DNA from: Chitinophaga niabensis
GTDB taxonomy: Bacteria; Bacteroidota; Bacteroidia; Chitinophagales; Chitinophagaceae
Direction: 5' to 3'
DNA length: 64,000 bases
NCBI RefSeq assembly: GCF_039545795.1
Contig: NZ_CP154260.1
Location: 4,531,001 to 4,595,000 of the forward strand
Of the stretch, positions 9,505-19,508 are shown piece by piece. The notes under the pieces were generated by a model, which was given only the letters and a program-made list of their open reading frames with translations, had not been told where the DNA came from and made no database searches. The translations under genes and the position numbers were made by a program. Every line of letters starts with the position of its first letter. Positions within the stretch are counted from its first letter, which is position 1.

Positions 9505-10617
9505 ATGAAAAACACATGGTTATCATTAGCGTTGCTATTATCAGGCACAACGTTGTTTGCACAATCCAACACCACACTGGAAGGTAAACTTCCTGATCTC
9601 AAAGAAGGAACACCCGTTTACCTTTCAAAAATGAGTTCTTCCGGCAAACCTGATTCAGTAATTGCAGGTTCCGGCAATTTCCGTTTCAGCCTCAACCTGG
9701 AAGAAGGAGATATATATCTGCTCAGGATCGGAAAAGACAGGAACGCAGCAGGATATCTTACTTTCTTCTACCTGGAACCAGGCAGTTTAAAAGTTACCGC
9801 TAAAGGCCCGTTATTAACGGATGCGGTATACAGCGGCAGTAACTACGCCAACGATCTGAACAGTCTTAGCAAAGCAGCTAAAACCGAACCAGCTTTTATT
9901 GAAGCCAGTGCGCTGGGGAAAGAAATGAACGAGGCTTACAGGGTAAAGGATACTATTAAGCTGAAAGCATTAGAGAAGAAATACGCTCTTGTAGATTCGG
10001 TAAAAAATATCTATTACAGGAACTGGGTAAAAGAACATCCTGCTTCTCCTGTAAGTGCCATGGTACTATCTTTCTATCTGCGGGAGAAGGATATGAATGT
10101 ATTGCAACAGCAACTCAATACCTTAAAACCTGTTGCCAAGAAGAACGCACTGGGTAAAAAAATGCAGCATAGCATAGATGCAGCTAAAGCAACCGCCATC
10201 GGCAAACCAGCCCCTGAGTTCACACAGAATGATACGCTTGGCAGGCCGGTTTCCTTAAAAGACTTCAAAGGAAAATACCTGCTGATTGACTTCTGGGCAA
10301 GCTGGTGTGTACCCTGCCGCCAGGAAAACCCGGCTGTTGTAAAAGCTTTCAATGCTTATAAGGATAAAAACTTCACCATCCTGAGCGTATCACTGGATCA
10401 ACCCGGTGCAAAAGAGAAATGGCTGAAAGCTATCCATGATGACGGGCTTGCCTGGACGCATGTATCTGATCTGAACTGGTGGGATAATGCGGTTTCCCGG
10501 CAATATGATATCCGGTCTATCCCGGCGAATTATCTGCTGGGACCTGATGGTGTGATACTGGCAAAGAACCTGAGAGGTGAGGAATTAGAGAAGAAACTGG
10601 AAGAAGTACTAAAGTGA
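9505..10617 (+). CDS. DUF4369/TlpA-like thiol-disulfide oxidoreductase, copy 2
   Basis: The frame is open from 9421, but I take the ATG at 9505 because it begins a clean signal peptide (MKNTWLSLALLLSG, ending FAQ) and lies just after the previous stop codon. The 370-residue product has the same order as its neighbour: DUF4369-like domain (about 23-105), linker, and redoxin domain (about 233-370) with WCVPC (Cys268 and Cys271) and the cis-Pro segment IRSIPANYLL. The two are paralogues but well diverged, so the duplication is not recent. The gene is the last of module A, 28 bp before a terminator. Confidence 0.93.
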   Translation: MKNTWLSLALLLSGTTLFAQSNTTLEGKLPDLKEGTPVYLSKMSSSGKPDSVIAGSGNFRFSLNLEEGDIYLLRIGKDRNAAGYLTFFYLEPGSLKVTAKGPLLTDAVYSGSNYANDLNSLSKAAKTEPAFIEASALGKEMNEAYRVKDTIKLKALEKKYALVDSVKNIYYRNWVKEHPASPVSAMVLSFYLREKDMNVLQQQLNTLKPVAKKNALGKKMQHSIDAAKATAIGKPAPEFTQNDTLGRPVSLKDFKGKYLLIDFWASWCVPCRQENPAVVKAFNAYKDKNFTILSVSLDQPGAKEKWLKAIHDDGLAWTHVSDLNWWDNAVSRQYDIRSIPANYLLGPDGVILAKNLRGEELEKKLEEVLK

Positions 10618-10641
10618 TTGACCCCCTGTAAAACAAAAGAA

Positions 10642-10680
10642 AATTCCCTCACCCAGGAATGGGTGAGGGATTCTTTTTGA
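10642..10680. terminator. Bidirectional rho-independent terminator between convergent operons
   Basis: A perfect 10-bp stem, TCCCTCACCC (10645-10654) with GGGTGAGGGA (10661-10670), has a 6-nt loop and is followed by TTCTTTTT. An A-rich run on the other side serves the minus strand. It sits between module A (+) and the end of module B (-). The stem sequence recurs in the argH terminator near 34760. Confidence 0.85.
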
Positions 10681-10710
10681 TTATATTTAAAGTGATGCTA
10701 AACCTACTAT

Positions 10711-12876
10711 TTATTTCATGAATACCTTACGGATCGCTTTATTCCAGGCATCCAGCAAATAGATATTCCCATCTTTGTCAAATGCCATATCTACAGCGGG
10801 GCGCATTTTAGCTTCTGAAAAACTGCCATCTGCAAAACCGGATTCCAGTTTAAAGATTGTGCTTACCTGACCGTTTACATAATCCACACTCCTGAGTGCA
10901 AAGTTATTGGCATCCAGGATCGTTAAGGTACCATCTGGTGCAGCATACAGTGCAGTCGGGCCATATGAGATCTGTGCTGTTTGCAGCGGACCATCCTGAT
11001 AACCGGGAGCAAAGAACCAGGTATTCTGCGCACCACCGGGCTGAAATCTTATGATCGTAGACTCATACATATCTAAACCCATAAATATATTCCCCGATGC
11101 ATCCACTGCAGGACGGCAGGCATCGTTGCCACCTCTTGTTACCACTCTTTCCGAAGCTCCACCGGGATATAGTTTCATCATGCCTGAATAACTCTGGGTA
11201 AAATAGAAGTTGCCTTTATTGTCCATGGTCATATTGCCTGCTGCCACACCAGTTAACTCCAACATCGTAGTAACCACTGCTGCAGGTGTTATTTTCCTGA
11301 TGAACAGATAGTCTGTTATCACTAAATTATCCTGTGCATCTATCACCAATGCCCTGATACTGAAAAACCTTGCATCTGTGCCTGTACCATTTACATTCAT
11401 TCCGGTTTCCGTAGTACTGCCTGCAAAAAGAGATACCTGTCCATCAGGCGTTACTTTCTGCACATACGTACCCTGCGTAACATAAACATTCCCCTTCGAG
11501 TCTACAGCTATTGATTTCAGATTAGTGGGCAAAGTATTGTCAAGCGGTCCACCTGCCAGGGTCATCACTCCTGCACGTTTGAATGGCTGAGCACTCTCTG
11601 CTGTCTGTCCATTACGTGAAATCCTTACAAGTCCGGTGCTTAAGCCAACAGGTGCATCCAGCACAATTTCAGTACCTTCAGCATTCACACTGGAAACAGT
11701 TGCTGCTACACCATTAAAGGTGACAATATTTTCAGTTGCCACGGCACTAAAACCAGTACCTGTAATAGTTATCTGAGAACCTGCCAGACCATTATCAGGC
11801 GTCATTTTACTGATACCCAGCGTCTGGTCTTTAAACAATGGTCCTTCCACTACCTGGTCATTTACAGAAAGTTTAACCTTGCCATCACCGGTACCTCCCG
11901 GGATGGCAAGTGTGATAGCATTGGCAGTGGCTGCTGTTACAGGAACTACTACATTATTGATGGTGACTACGTTTTCATCGGCTACCTCGCTGAAATAAAG
12001 ACCGGAGATAGTCATCACCTGGCCCTTTGGTCCGCTTAAGGGGCTAACGGTTTTAATTACCGGAAGTGGTACAAGTTTAAACTCCGGGCCTATGATCTTT
12101 TGGCCGTTAATTGATACAGAAAGCGGGCCGGTCTTAAATTCATCCGGTGCCCTTACCGTCAGCTGCGTTTCCGTAGCCTCTTCCACTACTGCGATCTGTC
12201 CGTTAAAGTCTACAACATTACCTGCTATTGCCGGATCAAATCCTTCACCTTTGATAACCACACGCGTTCCTTTGCCACCCGTCAGCGGTTTAACAGATAC
12301 GATCTCCTGGTAAAGGAAATCCTGCCCGGTAGATTCCATACCATCTACCTTTACTTTGATGGGACCACGGCCTGCTTTCTCCGGCACTTCTATCACGAGC
12401 AAGGTATCTCCTGCACTCACAACATTTGCCATTTTACCATTCATTGTTACTTCTGCCGGTGCTTTAAGACTGCCAAACCCTTTACCGTTGATGCGGATAT
12501 GAGATCCTGCAGGTCCGTTAGCCGGAGAGATACTGCTTATACTCAGGGTCTGATAAGTAAAGTTCCCTACCTGTGCAGGCGATGTACCAACAGTAAGTGC
12601 AATAACACCTGTACTACCTTCCTCCGGAACACGCACCACCAGTTTATGCTGCTGTGCATCTACAATAGTTGCTTCCTTGCCGGAGAAAGTTACCTTTATG
12701 CCGGATGCATCTTTACCGAAACCTGTTCCTTCAATAGTGACCAGTGTACCTCCTTTCCCGCTATTCGGATAATAACTTTCCACTTTAGGCGGTACCTGTT
12801 GTATGTCCTCTTTCTTTTTACAAGCCTGTACCAGAAAGAGGCTGACTAAAAGGGTATAAATAATTATTTTCTTCAT
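10711..12876 (-). CDS. Lipoprotein with five IPT/TIG domains and a C-terminal NHL propeller
   Basis: The 721-residue protein starts with a lipoprotein signal (lipobox VQAC, Cys19, then KKKED). Five IPT/TIG immunoglobulin-like domains follow (about 28-110, 111-193, 194-270, 271-351 and 352-432), each with the PxxGpxGt..I.G.gF pattern. The C-terminal 285 residues carry NHL/SMP30-type repeats (IAVDSKGNVYVT, LVIDAQDNLVIT, MTMDNKGNFYFT, MAFDKDGNIYLL), probably a six-bladed propeller. IPT-NHL proteins are commonly surface-exposed and tied to carbohydrate binding or adhesion in Bacteroidota. It is the last gene of module B, 18 bp after the Oar-like receptor. The ligand is unknown. Confidence 0.93.
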   Translation of the reverse strand: MKKIIIYTLLVSLFLVQACKKKEDIQQVPPKVESYYPNSGKGGTLVTIEGTGFGKDASGIKVTFSGKEATIVDAQQHKLVVRVPEEGSTGVIALTVGTSPAQVGNFTYQTLSISSISPANGPAGSHIRINGKGFGSLKAPAEVTMNGKMANVVSAGDTLLVIEVPEKAGRGPIKVKVDGMESTGQDFLYQEIVSVKPLTGGKGTRVVIKGEGFDPAIAGNVVDFNGQIAVVEEATETQLTVRAPDEFKTGPLSVSINGQKIIGPEFKLVPLPVIKTVSPLSGPKGQVMTISGLYFSEVADENVVTINNVVVPVTAATANAITLAIPGGTGDGKVKLSVNDQVVEGPLFKDQTLGISKMTPDNGLAGSQITITGTGFSAVATENIVTFNGVAATVSSVNAEGTEIVLDAPVGLSTGLVRISRNGQTAESAQPFKRAGVMTLAGGPLDNTLPTNLKSIAVDSKGNVYVTQGTYVQKVTPDGQVSLFAGSTTETGMNVNGTGTDARFFSIRALVIDAQDNLVITDYLFIRKITPAAVVTTMLELTGVAAGNMTMDNKGNFYFTQSYSGMMKLYPGGASERVVTRGGNDACRPAVDASGNIFMGLDMYESTIIRFQPGGAQNTWFFAPGYQDGPLQTAQISYGPTALYAAPDGTLTILDANNFALRSVDYVNGQVSTIFKLESGFADGSFSEAKMRPAVDMAFDKDGNIYLLDAWNKAIRKVFMK

Positions 12877-12894
12877 CAGTTGATGTTTATCATG

Positions 12895-15800
12895 TTAAAA
12901 AGAGTATCGCAATCCTAACTGCACCTGGCTCCTTGAACCGAAATAATCTATAGCATATGGTTTGCCCGGTTGGGAAAATGTATAGACAGGAATGTTCTCC
13001 TTACCTTGCTGGGGAGGATATAAAGTAGGCACCATTCCCACGCTGGCCGTAGAATTAAAGGTGTTGGGAGAAAAATATTGTATACCCCAGTTGCTGCTGA
13101 TCAGGTTTGTAAGATTGATCACATCAATTGAAAAAGTGATGTAGTTGGTTTTCAGCTTCGCGAAATGGAACTCCTGGGCAAAGTGCAGATCTGCCTGCAC
13201 ATTCCAGGGAGTTCTGCCCATATTGCGTTCTGTGAAATTGCCTCTTCTGCTGCTGAGATAAGCATTCCCGTCAATGAATTTATTGAAAGCATCCGCCTGT
13301 TCCGCCGTGGTAAAGAAATCAACCGCTTCCTCCCTGGCAGGAATATAGGCAAGGCTTACCTGTTGTGGCAAACCTTGCACACTGTTATTTACAATTCCAT
13401 AGGTAAAGGGACTGCCGGACTGGGCACTGACGAATAAATTAAGAGAACTGATCCAGCTATCGCTCCATGCTTTTTTGTAATCCAGGTTGAACACCATTCT
13501 GTGACGGATATCAAAGTTTGAATAGGCCAAACCCGCATCATTAGGGCTCAATGCCTGGTTCAGCTGCCAGTTGGATTCCATAGAGTTGCGCACACCATTG
13601 AACACATCTTTGCTTTGTCCATAAGTATAGGCAGCAGAAGCTGAAAGGCCAAAGGGAAATACTTTACTGATGGTACCAGTAACGCTATAGCGGAAACCTT
13701 TGTTGGTATTGCTCAGCAGGTAAGCATTTGAAAAAGCAGGATTCACTGTGCCGGAATAAACAGGCTGCTGTTTATGAATATCGTAAGCATGGTAAACAGG
13801 ATTATCGGTAATATTCACCTGCTGAAAAAACACGTCTTTCAGGGTTTTGGTGATCATTCCTTCCACACCTAATTTCCATTGATCAGCAGTAATGTGATCA
13901 AGGGCTATGCTGGCGCGGAGCACCTTAGGTGCGGTAAAATTATTATCAATAAGGTCTACCTGTGTTTTACCGGCACGGGGATTATTGATCACCACACCAT
14001 TCTGCTGCACAAAATCCGCGATGCCATTATTCCCTGGTTTTGCAGCATCCGTACCCGGCGTAAATGGCTTTTGCTCTGCCCGCTGATCAAATGAACCATA
14101 ACTGAGACCATTGTTATAATAAGCATAGGCCAGCCATGCAAATGGTATCCTGCCGGTAAAGATCCCGGCACCACCACGAAGTATCAGCGACTGATCTCCT
14201 TTTATATCATAACGGATCCCTATCCTTGGTGAGATCTGTACCTTGTTAAAATAGTTATTGGTGATACGGCTTAACGGAGTATAGTAGTAAGAAGTACCAA
14301 AATTCGGATCAGCCGGGGAATTAGCTACTTTATCCGTCAGTTCCGGTTTCTGTGGCAGATGTGTATAGTCTGCACGAAGCCCTGGTGTTATCTTCAGTTT
14401 CTCCGTAACCTGGATCTCATCCTGTGCGTATATGCTGTAAAGATTAACGTTGAACACAGCTGCAGGATTAGCCAATATATAATCACGGGAGTTATTGATG
14501 TAGTTATAACTTCCTCTTACCCGGTATGGGCGGTTCTGAAGATAATCGTCAAGGTTGAGGTAATCTATCCTCCCATTCCAGCTGTTCACAAACCCATAAT
14601 TAATCTTATACAACTCATTATGTGTTCCAAAAAGGAAGGTATGTTTTCCTTTGCTCCACGTCAGGTTGTTGCTGATCTCCAGCGTTTGCTGTTTCATGTT
14701 GAAAATGGAGGCTTCCCTGTCCGTACCAATGTAGATAGTAGTTCCGGGAGAACGGCCCATGATCTGTACCTGTGGAAGATTGGGATCACTGAGAGGATCT
14801 CTGCTGTCTTTCACGGTAGTGTAGCCGATCACAAGACTATTGGATAAAGTATTGCTAAAACGGCTTTTCAATTCCGCCACGGTACTGATCTGATCATTTT
14901 TCTGATCAAATGCCATGCTGCTAAACCGGAAATCCTGCTGGTCCCGGTCCATATGTACAGCTTTTGAAAAAATGGTATTATTTCTGACAGAGAGCTGGTG
15001 TTTGGAATTAATGTTCCAGTCAATACGGTTAAAAAACTTATCAGAGCGGGAAGAAGTATTAAATGCATCAGCGGTGCCCGGATCAAATCCAGTATAACGG
15101 GCTTTTGTGGCATTGATAATAGCAGTTGCATCTTCTGTGCTAAGGATATTGGCGGTTTCAGGCATGCCTGCTTTCAGCAATACCGGATCCGTTCTGCGCG
15201 TGATCTCCATATTGGTGAAAAAGAACAGCTTGTTTTTAATAATAGGGAAACCAAGGCGAAAACCTGCCTGATAGTCTTCAAAACTATCCGGCATTTTACC
15301 GGAGGAACCGGTTTTATCTTTAGCAATCAATGTAGCATTCCTTCCGAAACCATAGATAGATCCGCTGAATTTATTGGTACCACTGCGGGTTACAGCGTTT
15401 ACACTGCCCCCTGTAAAATTCCCGATCTTCACATTATACGGTGCGAGATATACCTGTATATCTTCAATAGCATCCAGTGAAACAGGATTGGTGCGGGTAC
15501 TGCTGCCTGGTTGGCCGGAAGTACCACTTTGACCTCCCATAGAAGGACTGAAGCCAATTGCATCATTGTTGATGGCACCATCGATGGTAACGTTATTATA
15601 GCGGAAGCTGCTACCTCCAAAACTATTATCCTTACTTCCCTGCGGCACCAGCCTTGTCATATCCTGGATACTTCTGCTGATAGTAGGCATATTCCTGATC
15701 TGCGTGCTGCCGATATTTTGGCCTGCGCCATAAGTATTGGCATTGGGAGATTTGCGCCGGGCACCGGAAACCACTACTTCGCTGAGCTGTTCTGCCCCAT

Positions 15801-16128
15801 TTTTCATCACAATATTCAGCAATAAAGGTTCCCCCAGTTTAACAGCGATATCGCTGAATTGCTGTGTTACTTTGCTGACCATGGTTACTGTAATGCTATA
15901 TGGTCCGCCCGGCCGCATGCCTGGCAGGCGATAACGCCCGTCTTTACCAGTAGTGGCAGGATAAGGTGTACCGGAAGGGATGTGTACTGCAATGATAGAA
16001 GCCCCATCCAGCGGTTCGCCCTTTTCATCCGTGATCTTTCCTGTGATGCCACCGCTTGTTTCCTGTGCATTTGCCGTAGCAGAGCATACAAGCAGGAACA
16101 TCATCAGGAGGTATTGTTTAATTTTCAT
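12895..16128 (-). CDS. Oar-like TonB-dependent receptor with carboxypeptidase-regulatory domain (module B)
   Basis: This receptor of about 1077 residues has a signal peptide (MKIKQYLLMMF, ending ANAQ). A CarboxypepD_reg beta-sandwich follows (GGITGKITDEKGEPLDGASI), then a plug (VVVSGARRK, RNMPTISRSIQDMTRLVPQG, GGSVNAVTRSGTNKFSGS) and a barrel ending in YSF. It has no STN domain, so it should not signal to the FecR protein. The plug resembles the Oar family; Myxococcus Oar is implicated in protein export rather than import. An ATG at 16152 overlaps the upstream stop codon as ATGA and would add eight residues; I prefer 16128 because the signal peptide is cleaner and an A-rich start region precedes it. 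Confidence 0.93.
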   Translation of the reverse strand: MKIKQYLLMMFLLVCSATANAQETSGGITGKITDEKGEPLDGASIIAVHIPSGTPYPATTGKDGRYRLPGMRPGGPYSITVTMVSKVTQQFSDIAVKLGEPLLLNIVMKNGAEQLSEVVVSGARRKSPNANTYGAGQNIGSTQIRNMPTISRSIQDMTRLVPQGSKDNSFGGSSFRYNNVTIDGAINNDAIGFSPSMGGQSGTSGQPGSSTRTNPVSLDAIEDIQVYLAPYNVKIGNFTGGSVNAVTRSGTNKFSGSIYGFGRNATLIAKDKTGSSGKMPDSFEDYQAGFRLGFPIIKNKLFFFTNMEITRRTDPVLLKAGMPETANILSTEDATAIINATKARYTGFDPGTADAFNTSSRSDKFFNRIDWNINSKHQLSVRNNTIFSKAVHMDRDQQDFRFSSMAFDQKNDQISTVAELKSRFSNTLSNSLVIGYTTVKDSRDPLSDPNLPQVQIMGRSPGTTIYIGTDREASIFNMKQQTLEISNNLTWSKGKHTFLFGTHNELYKINYGFVNSWNGRIDYLNLDDYLQNRPYRVRGSYNYINNSRDYILANPAAVFNVNLYSIYAQDEIQVTEKLKITPGLRADYTHLPQKPELTDKVANSPADPNFGTSYYYTPLSRITNNYFNKVQISPRIGIRYDIKGDQSLILRGGAGIFTGRIPFAWLAYAYYNNGLSYGSFDQRAEQKPFTPGTDAAKPGNNGIADFVQQNGVVINNPRAGKTQVDLIDNNFTAPKVLRASIALDHITADQWKLGVEGMITKTLKDVFFQQVNITDNPVYHAYDIHKQQPVYSGTVNPAFSNAYLLSNTNKGFRYSVTGTISKVFPFGLSASAAYTYGQSKDVFNGVRNSMESNWQLNQALSPNDAGLAYSNFDIRHRMVFNLDYKKAWSDSWISSLNLFVSAQSGSPFTYGIVNNSVQGLPQQVSLAYIPAREEAVDFFTTAEQADAFNKFIDGNAYLSSRRGNFTERNMGRTPWNVQADLHFAQEFHFAKLKTNYITFSIDVINLTNLISSNWGIQYFSPNTFNSTASVGMVPTLYPPQQGKENIPVYTFSQPGKPYAIDYFGSRSQVQLGLRYSF

Positions 16129-16148
16129 TTTGTAATAGTTAAATGATG

Positions 16149-17141
16149 TCATTGCGTTACCTTCAAAACACTGTTGATCGTGTGTAATACGCCATTACCG
16201 GTGATCCTGTCTTGCTGCACGGTTTGTACCGATACACCTCCATTACCTGTTCCCAGTAATGTAATGCCTTCGTATCCACCCGGCGCAGAACTGTTAGGGA
16301 TCAGCGTGATCTTCACCGTGTTATTATCTAACATAGTCTGTGTACTTGTGGCTGTGCTGCCTGTGCTTAACACATAGTCATTCAGAAATCTTCTGTCTGC
16401 CGCAATATGGTATTTCACAAGCGTGGCTATTACAACAGGATCTGTACTATTGATTGTTTCAAGTGTGGCATATCCGGCTGCTGTCATGGCAGCATTCACC
16501 GGTGCAAAAATGGTATAAGGCCCTTTACCACGCAATTGATCTGCCAATCCCGCGCGCTGTATGGCCTGGTAAAAGAGGCTCAGGTCGCGATCAGCAGCTA
16601 TAGCATCAATGATATTATCAAAGCGGTAAGGTTGCAGCAAACGGTCTATCACTTCAATGATACCGTTAGAAGCATGCATACTTTCTGATAATATCCGGCT
16701 ACCATTTACGGTGATGATGGTATCTCCTTCTTTTATCCATCTTGTCACATATAATTTTCCTCCACCGTAAGAACTGATCTCCTGGTTAAAGAGGAAGGGC
16801 AATTTATCCAACTCATAAGCGCCTTCCAGGATATGATAACCTGTGAGGCGGATGATCTCTGCCTGACTCGTAATAGTTACACCAGTAGGGCCATTAAAAC
16901 CGGCAGCTATGAATGCAGCATCAGAGGGAACCAGCACTGTATAAGGGCCGGCAGCTGATACTACTGTACGTAGATTACTACGGTCAAGGGCTGCACGGAA
17001 AGATGTAAGATTGAAGTTATCTGCTACTACAGATGGAATGATATTATTGTCTCTCACTTTCACATTCTCCTTTTTGCTGCAACTGAATAGCAAGCAAAAG
17101 CACAGGGAGAATATCAGGAGATATCCATGTTTGTAATTCAT
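16149..17141 (-). CDS. Fasciclin (FAS1) two-domain lipoprotein, copy 1
   Basis: This is a 330-residue lipoprotein (lipobox LFSC, Cys21, then SKKEN). Two FAS1 domains are visible, each with the H1 motif (YTVLVPSDAAF near 68 and YTIFAPVNAAM near 208) and the H2 motif (NGIIEVIDRLL near 160 and VLHTINSVLKV at the C-terminus). FAS1 domains mediate adhesion or carbohydrate and protein binding on cell surfaces. It is the last of three consecutive FAS1 lipoproteins and overlaps a possible start codon of the Oar-like receptor. The partner or ligand is unknown. Confidence 0.93.
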   Translation of the reverse strand: MNYKHGYLLIFSLCFCLLFSCSKKENVKVRDNNIIPSVVADNFNLTSFRAALDRSNLRTVVSAAGPYTVLVPSDAAFIAAGFNGPTGVTITSQAEIIRLTGYHILEGAYELDKLPFLFNQEISSYGGGKLYVTRWIKEGDTIITVNGSRILSESMHASNGIIEVIDRLLQPYRFDNIIDAIAADRDLSLFYQAIQRAGLADQLRGKGPYTIFAPVNAAMTAAGYATLETINSTDPVVIATLVKYHIAADRRFLNDYVLSTGSTATSTQTMLDNNTVKITLIPNSSAPGGYEGITLLGTGNGGVSVQTVQQDRITGNGVLHTINSVLKVTQ

Positions 17142-17173
17142 ATCATTTGATATTTTAGAAGCTGATGCTCCCT

Positions 17174-18433
17174 TTAGAAAACAAAGTTTTTAGGTATGAT
17201 CAACCGGTCTACCACATGTATAGGGCCTTGCATGGCTTGAATATCCCCTTCGATCACCGTGGCTTTCTCATACTGACTGTCCTTATACTTTACCTGTACC
17301 CGGCCATTCGCATCTTTTGAAAATTCAAGCGGTGTTGTTCCTGTGACAGGGGAAAAAATACCTCCGGACTGGATATCATGAAATTTCAGTTTTTCCGGTG
17401 TAAGGTCGTTTGAATAGAAGACAGGCGGCACATCCACACGCATTAGCTGCCCCTGCATTCCCCATACATGCATACTCAGCAGGGAATCTGTTGTCATACG
17501 TCCTTGCAGTACATAATCGATGTATGCCGGTTTAGAGCGGGAGGCCAGTTCTCTGATATCCTCCGGTGTAAACAGGCCCTCCTTTTTAAAGGCATCGTCC
17601 GTAGGAGCAAACAGTGAGAACCTGCTCAGCATGCCTGGTGTATATTTGGGGCAGAAACAATCCCAGTCAATTTCAGCCTTCCGGCAATCCAGGCCAGGCA
17701 GGAACAGGTAATCCATCATGCTGAATACGTCCAGGCCATCTACAGCAGAATACAGGCTATCATTTATACGTAGTGCTTCAAGGTATAATCCAAACCGCCC
17801 GTCTGCCTGCAGGATCTCCAATATTGTTTTCCCGGGCTGCACCTGCACTTTATTGATCGGCCAGATAACTCCGTTCTTTGCCATCAAAGGTTTAGCTGTG
17901 CCAGCTCCTTTGCCGTTAACAAGCAGCTCTCCTTCTCTTGTAATACCAATATACTGCCTGTATTCAGAGGGTAACGGATAGGGAACCGCATTCCCCGGGC
18001 CATTTAATTGTTCTGTAAAACGCGGGTTTGTTAGCAGGCTTATCCTGCCCACATTACCTATCTGCTCCCGGATAGCTGTGGAATCCAGCATACCATTGAG
18101 CGTATGGTACATCAACAGGGTATCCAGATCTTCCTGTGCAGCATTGTTGATGCTGTTCTCATTCCATCCTGCTGCTTTCATGGCTGCATCATCCGGTACC
18201 AATAGAGTATAAGAGGCCTTTGCGCCTTTCAGTGCAAGGATGCTGTTCATATTGCTTTTGTTCCAGGCTTGTTTGAAAAGCTGGTAATTAGTTCCGTTCA
18301 GCAATTCCTGCAATGCTGTGGTCACCTCTTCATAAGGTATTTTTCCTCCTTCCGGTACCGGCATAAATTCTTCCTTCTTGCAGGAAGCTGCCAGCACGAG
18401 CAAAGCGAGTGATAATATCTTTATAGCTTTCAT
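17174..18433 (-). CDS. Fasciclin (FAS1) two-domain lipoprotein, copy 2
   Basis: This 419-residue lipoprotein has lipobox Cys18 (LAASC) followed by KKEEF. The first FAS1 domain has YTLLVPDDAAMKAAG (near 75). The second has SLFAPTDDAFKKEG (near 275) and closes with GPIHVVDRLIIP at the C-terminus. Between the domains lies a Cys-containing insert (CRKAEIDWDCFC, near 250) with three Cys residues, unusual for an exported protein and a possible disulfide or metal site. The gene is 4 bp after its upstream neighbour, so the two are in one operon. It is the largest of the three FAS1 proteins. Confidence 0.92.
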   Translation of the reverse strand: MKAIKILSLALLVLAASCKKEEFMPVPEGGKIPYEEVTTALQELLNGTNYQLFKQAWNKSNMNSILALKGAKASYTLLVPDDAAMKAAGWNENSINNAAQEDLDTLLMYHTLNGMLDSTAIREQIGNVGRISLLTNPRFTEQLNGPGNAVPYPLPSEYRQYIGITREGELLVNGKGAGTAKPLMAKNGVIWPINKVQVQPGKTILEILQADGRFGLYLEALRINDSLYSAVDGLDVFSMMDYLFLPGLDCRKAEIDWDCFCPKYTPGMLSRFSLFAPTDDAFKKEGLFTPEDIRELASRSKPAYIDYVLQGRMTTDSLLSMHVWGMQGQLMRVDVPPVFYSNDLTPEKLKFHDIQSGGIFSPVTGTTPLEFSKDANGRVQVKYKDSQYEKATVIEGDIQAMQGPIHVVDRLIIPKNFVF

Positions 18434-18437
18434 GTTG

Positions 18438-19484
18438 TTATTTTTTTGCTTCTTCCGGCATTACAGCCAAACCTGTAAGCGGCTGAATAAGCCCGTTATC
18501 TGTGAGGTTATCTGAAAATGAGGCATACTCCTTGCCTGCTACTAACTTCAACTGCATAAATGGATAATCTTTCTTGCTGCGAAGTTGAAAGCTGTACCTG
18601 GTCGGAAAAGTCTGATCTCCGCCGATGTTCAGGTAATAACTATCTCCGTAAACAGGTGCATCCAGACCATATTCTGCATTATTGGACCTGAAAACCTTGA
18701 AGTCGGAAATAAAAATATTCCGCTGCCGCTGGATGTAAACCCCAAACAACCTGTTGCCGATATAACGGGAAGTATCCATTTGTGTTAATCGTTCCAGGGT
18801 CATTCCATCTGCTGCAAAGGCATCGTTATCCGGTGCAAAAATGGTGAACGGCCCATCCTGCAGCAGCTGGTCCCAAAAGCCATACTTCTTAAATGCGGCC
18901 ACCAGCAAGCTATATTCCTTGTGCTTTTCCAGCCAGTCCCGCACAGTCCCCTTTTCATATTTCATTACTTTGCCCAGTACATGCAGCGTACCATTGGTGA
19001 TCACCACATCCCGCACCTCCACGATGGAACCATTGAAATAATAATAGCCCACATAGTAATTCTCATGGGAGACATATAACTGCCGGCCTTCAGCCAGGGT
19101 AGTATATCTCACATCTACACCCATAACCGGTATATCTGATGTCAGTAATTTTCTGTTCAGTATATGATACCTTACCATTAACCGCAAGCTATCTTTGTTC
19201 ATTTTATCAAAGTCTGCAGGGCGTTGAATTCCCAGTTCATGAAATGCAGCATTATTAGGAGCCAGTATGGTGAAAGGCCCCGGACCACTCAGCTCTTCCA
19301 TCATGCCTGCCTTTTCCACGGCGGCGGCAAACAGGGAAAGGTCGTAGTTATTCTTCAGGAAGTCTGCTCCGGGGCGGTACCTGATATTTTCCTCGTACAC
19401 TTCCAGCTGCTCATGCTTGCAGGAAGCCAGTACGGGTAAAACCACCAGCAGCAGTCTGAATAAAAAAGTATGATTCGTTCTCAT
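18438..19484 (-). CDS. Fasciclin (FAS1) two-domain lipoprotein, copy 3
   Basis: This 348-residue lipoprotein has lipobox Cys22 (VLASC) followed by KHEQ. FAS1 domain one has FTILAPNNAAFHELG (near 70) and NGTLHVLGKVM (near 165). Domain two has FTIFAPDNDAFAADG (near 213), but its expected final H2 strand is replaced by NGLIQPLTGLAVMP, so the second domain is more diverged. It is the first FAS1 gene transcribed, 24 bp after the gene at 19509-20696. The three FAS1 proteins differ strongly in sequence outside the motifs, so they are old paralogues with probably different roles. Confidence 0.92.
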   Translation of the reverse strand: MRTNHTFLFRLLLVVLPVLASCKHEQLEVYEENIRYRPGADFLKNNYDLSLFAAAVEKAGMMEELSGPGPFTILAPNNAAFHELGIQRPADFDKMNKDSLRLMVRYHILNRKLLTSDIPVMGVDVRYTTLAEGRQLYVSHENYYVGYYYFNGSIVEVRDVVITNGTLHVLGKVMKYEKGTVRDWLEKHKEYSLLVAAFKKYGFWDQLLQDGPFTIFAPDNDAFAADGMTLERLTQMDTSRYIGNRLFGVYIQRQRNIFISDFKVFRSNNAEYGLDAPVYGDSYYLNIGGDQTFPTRYSFQLRSKKDYPFMQLKLVAGKEYASFSDNLTDNGLIQPLTGLAVMPEEAKK

Positions 19485-19508
19485 CCTTAATTTTCTTTTG
19501 TAATAAAA

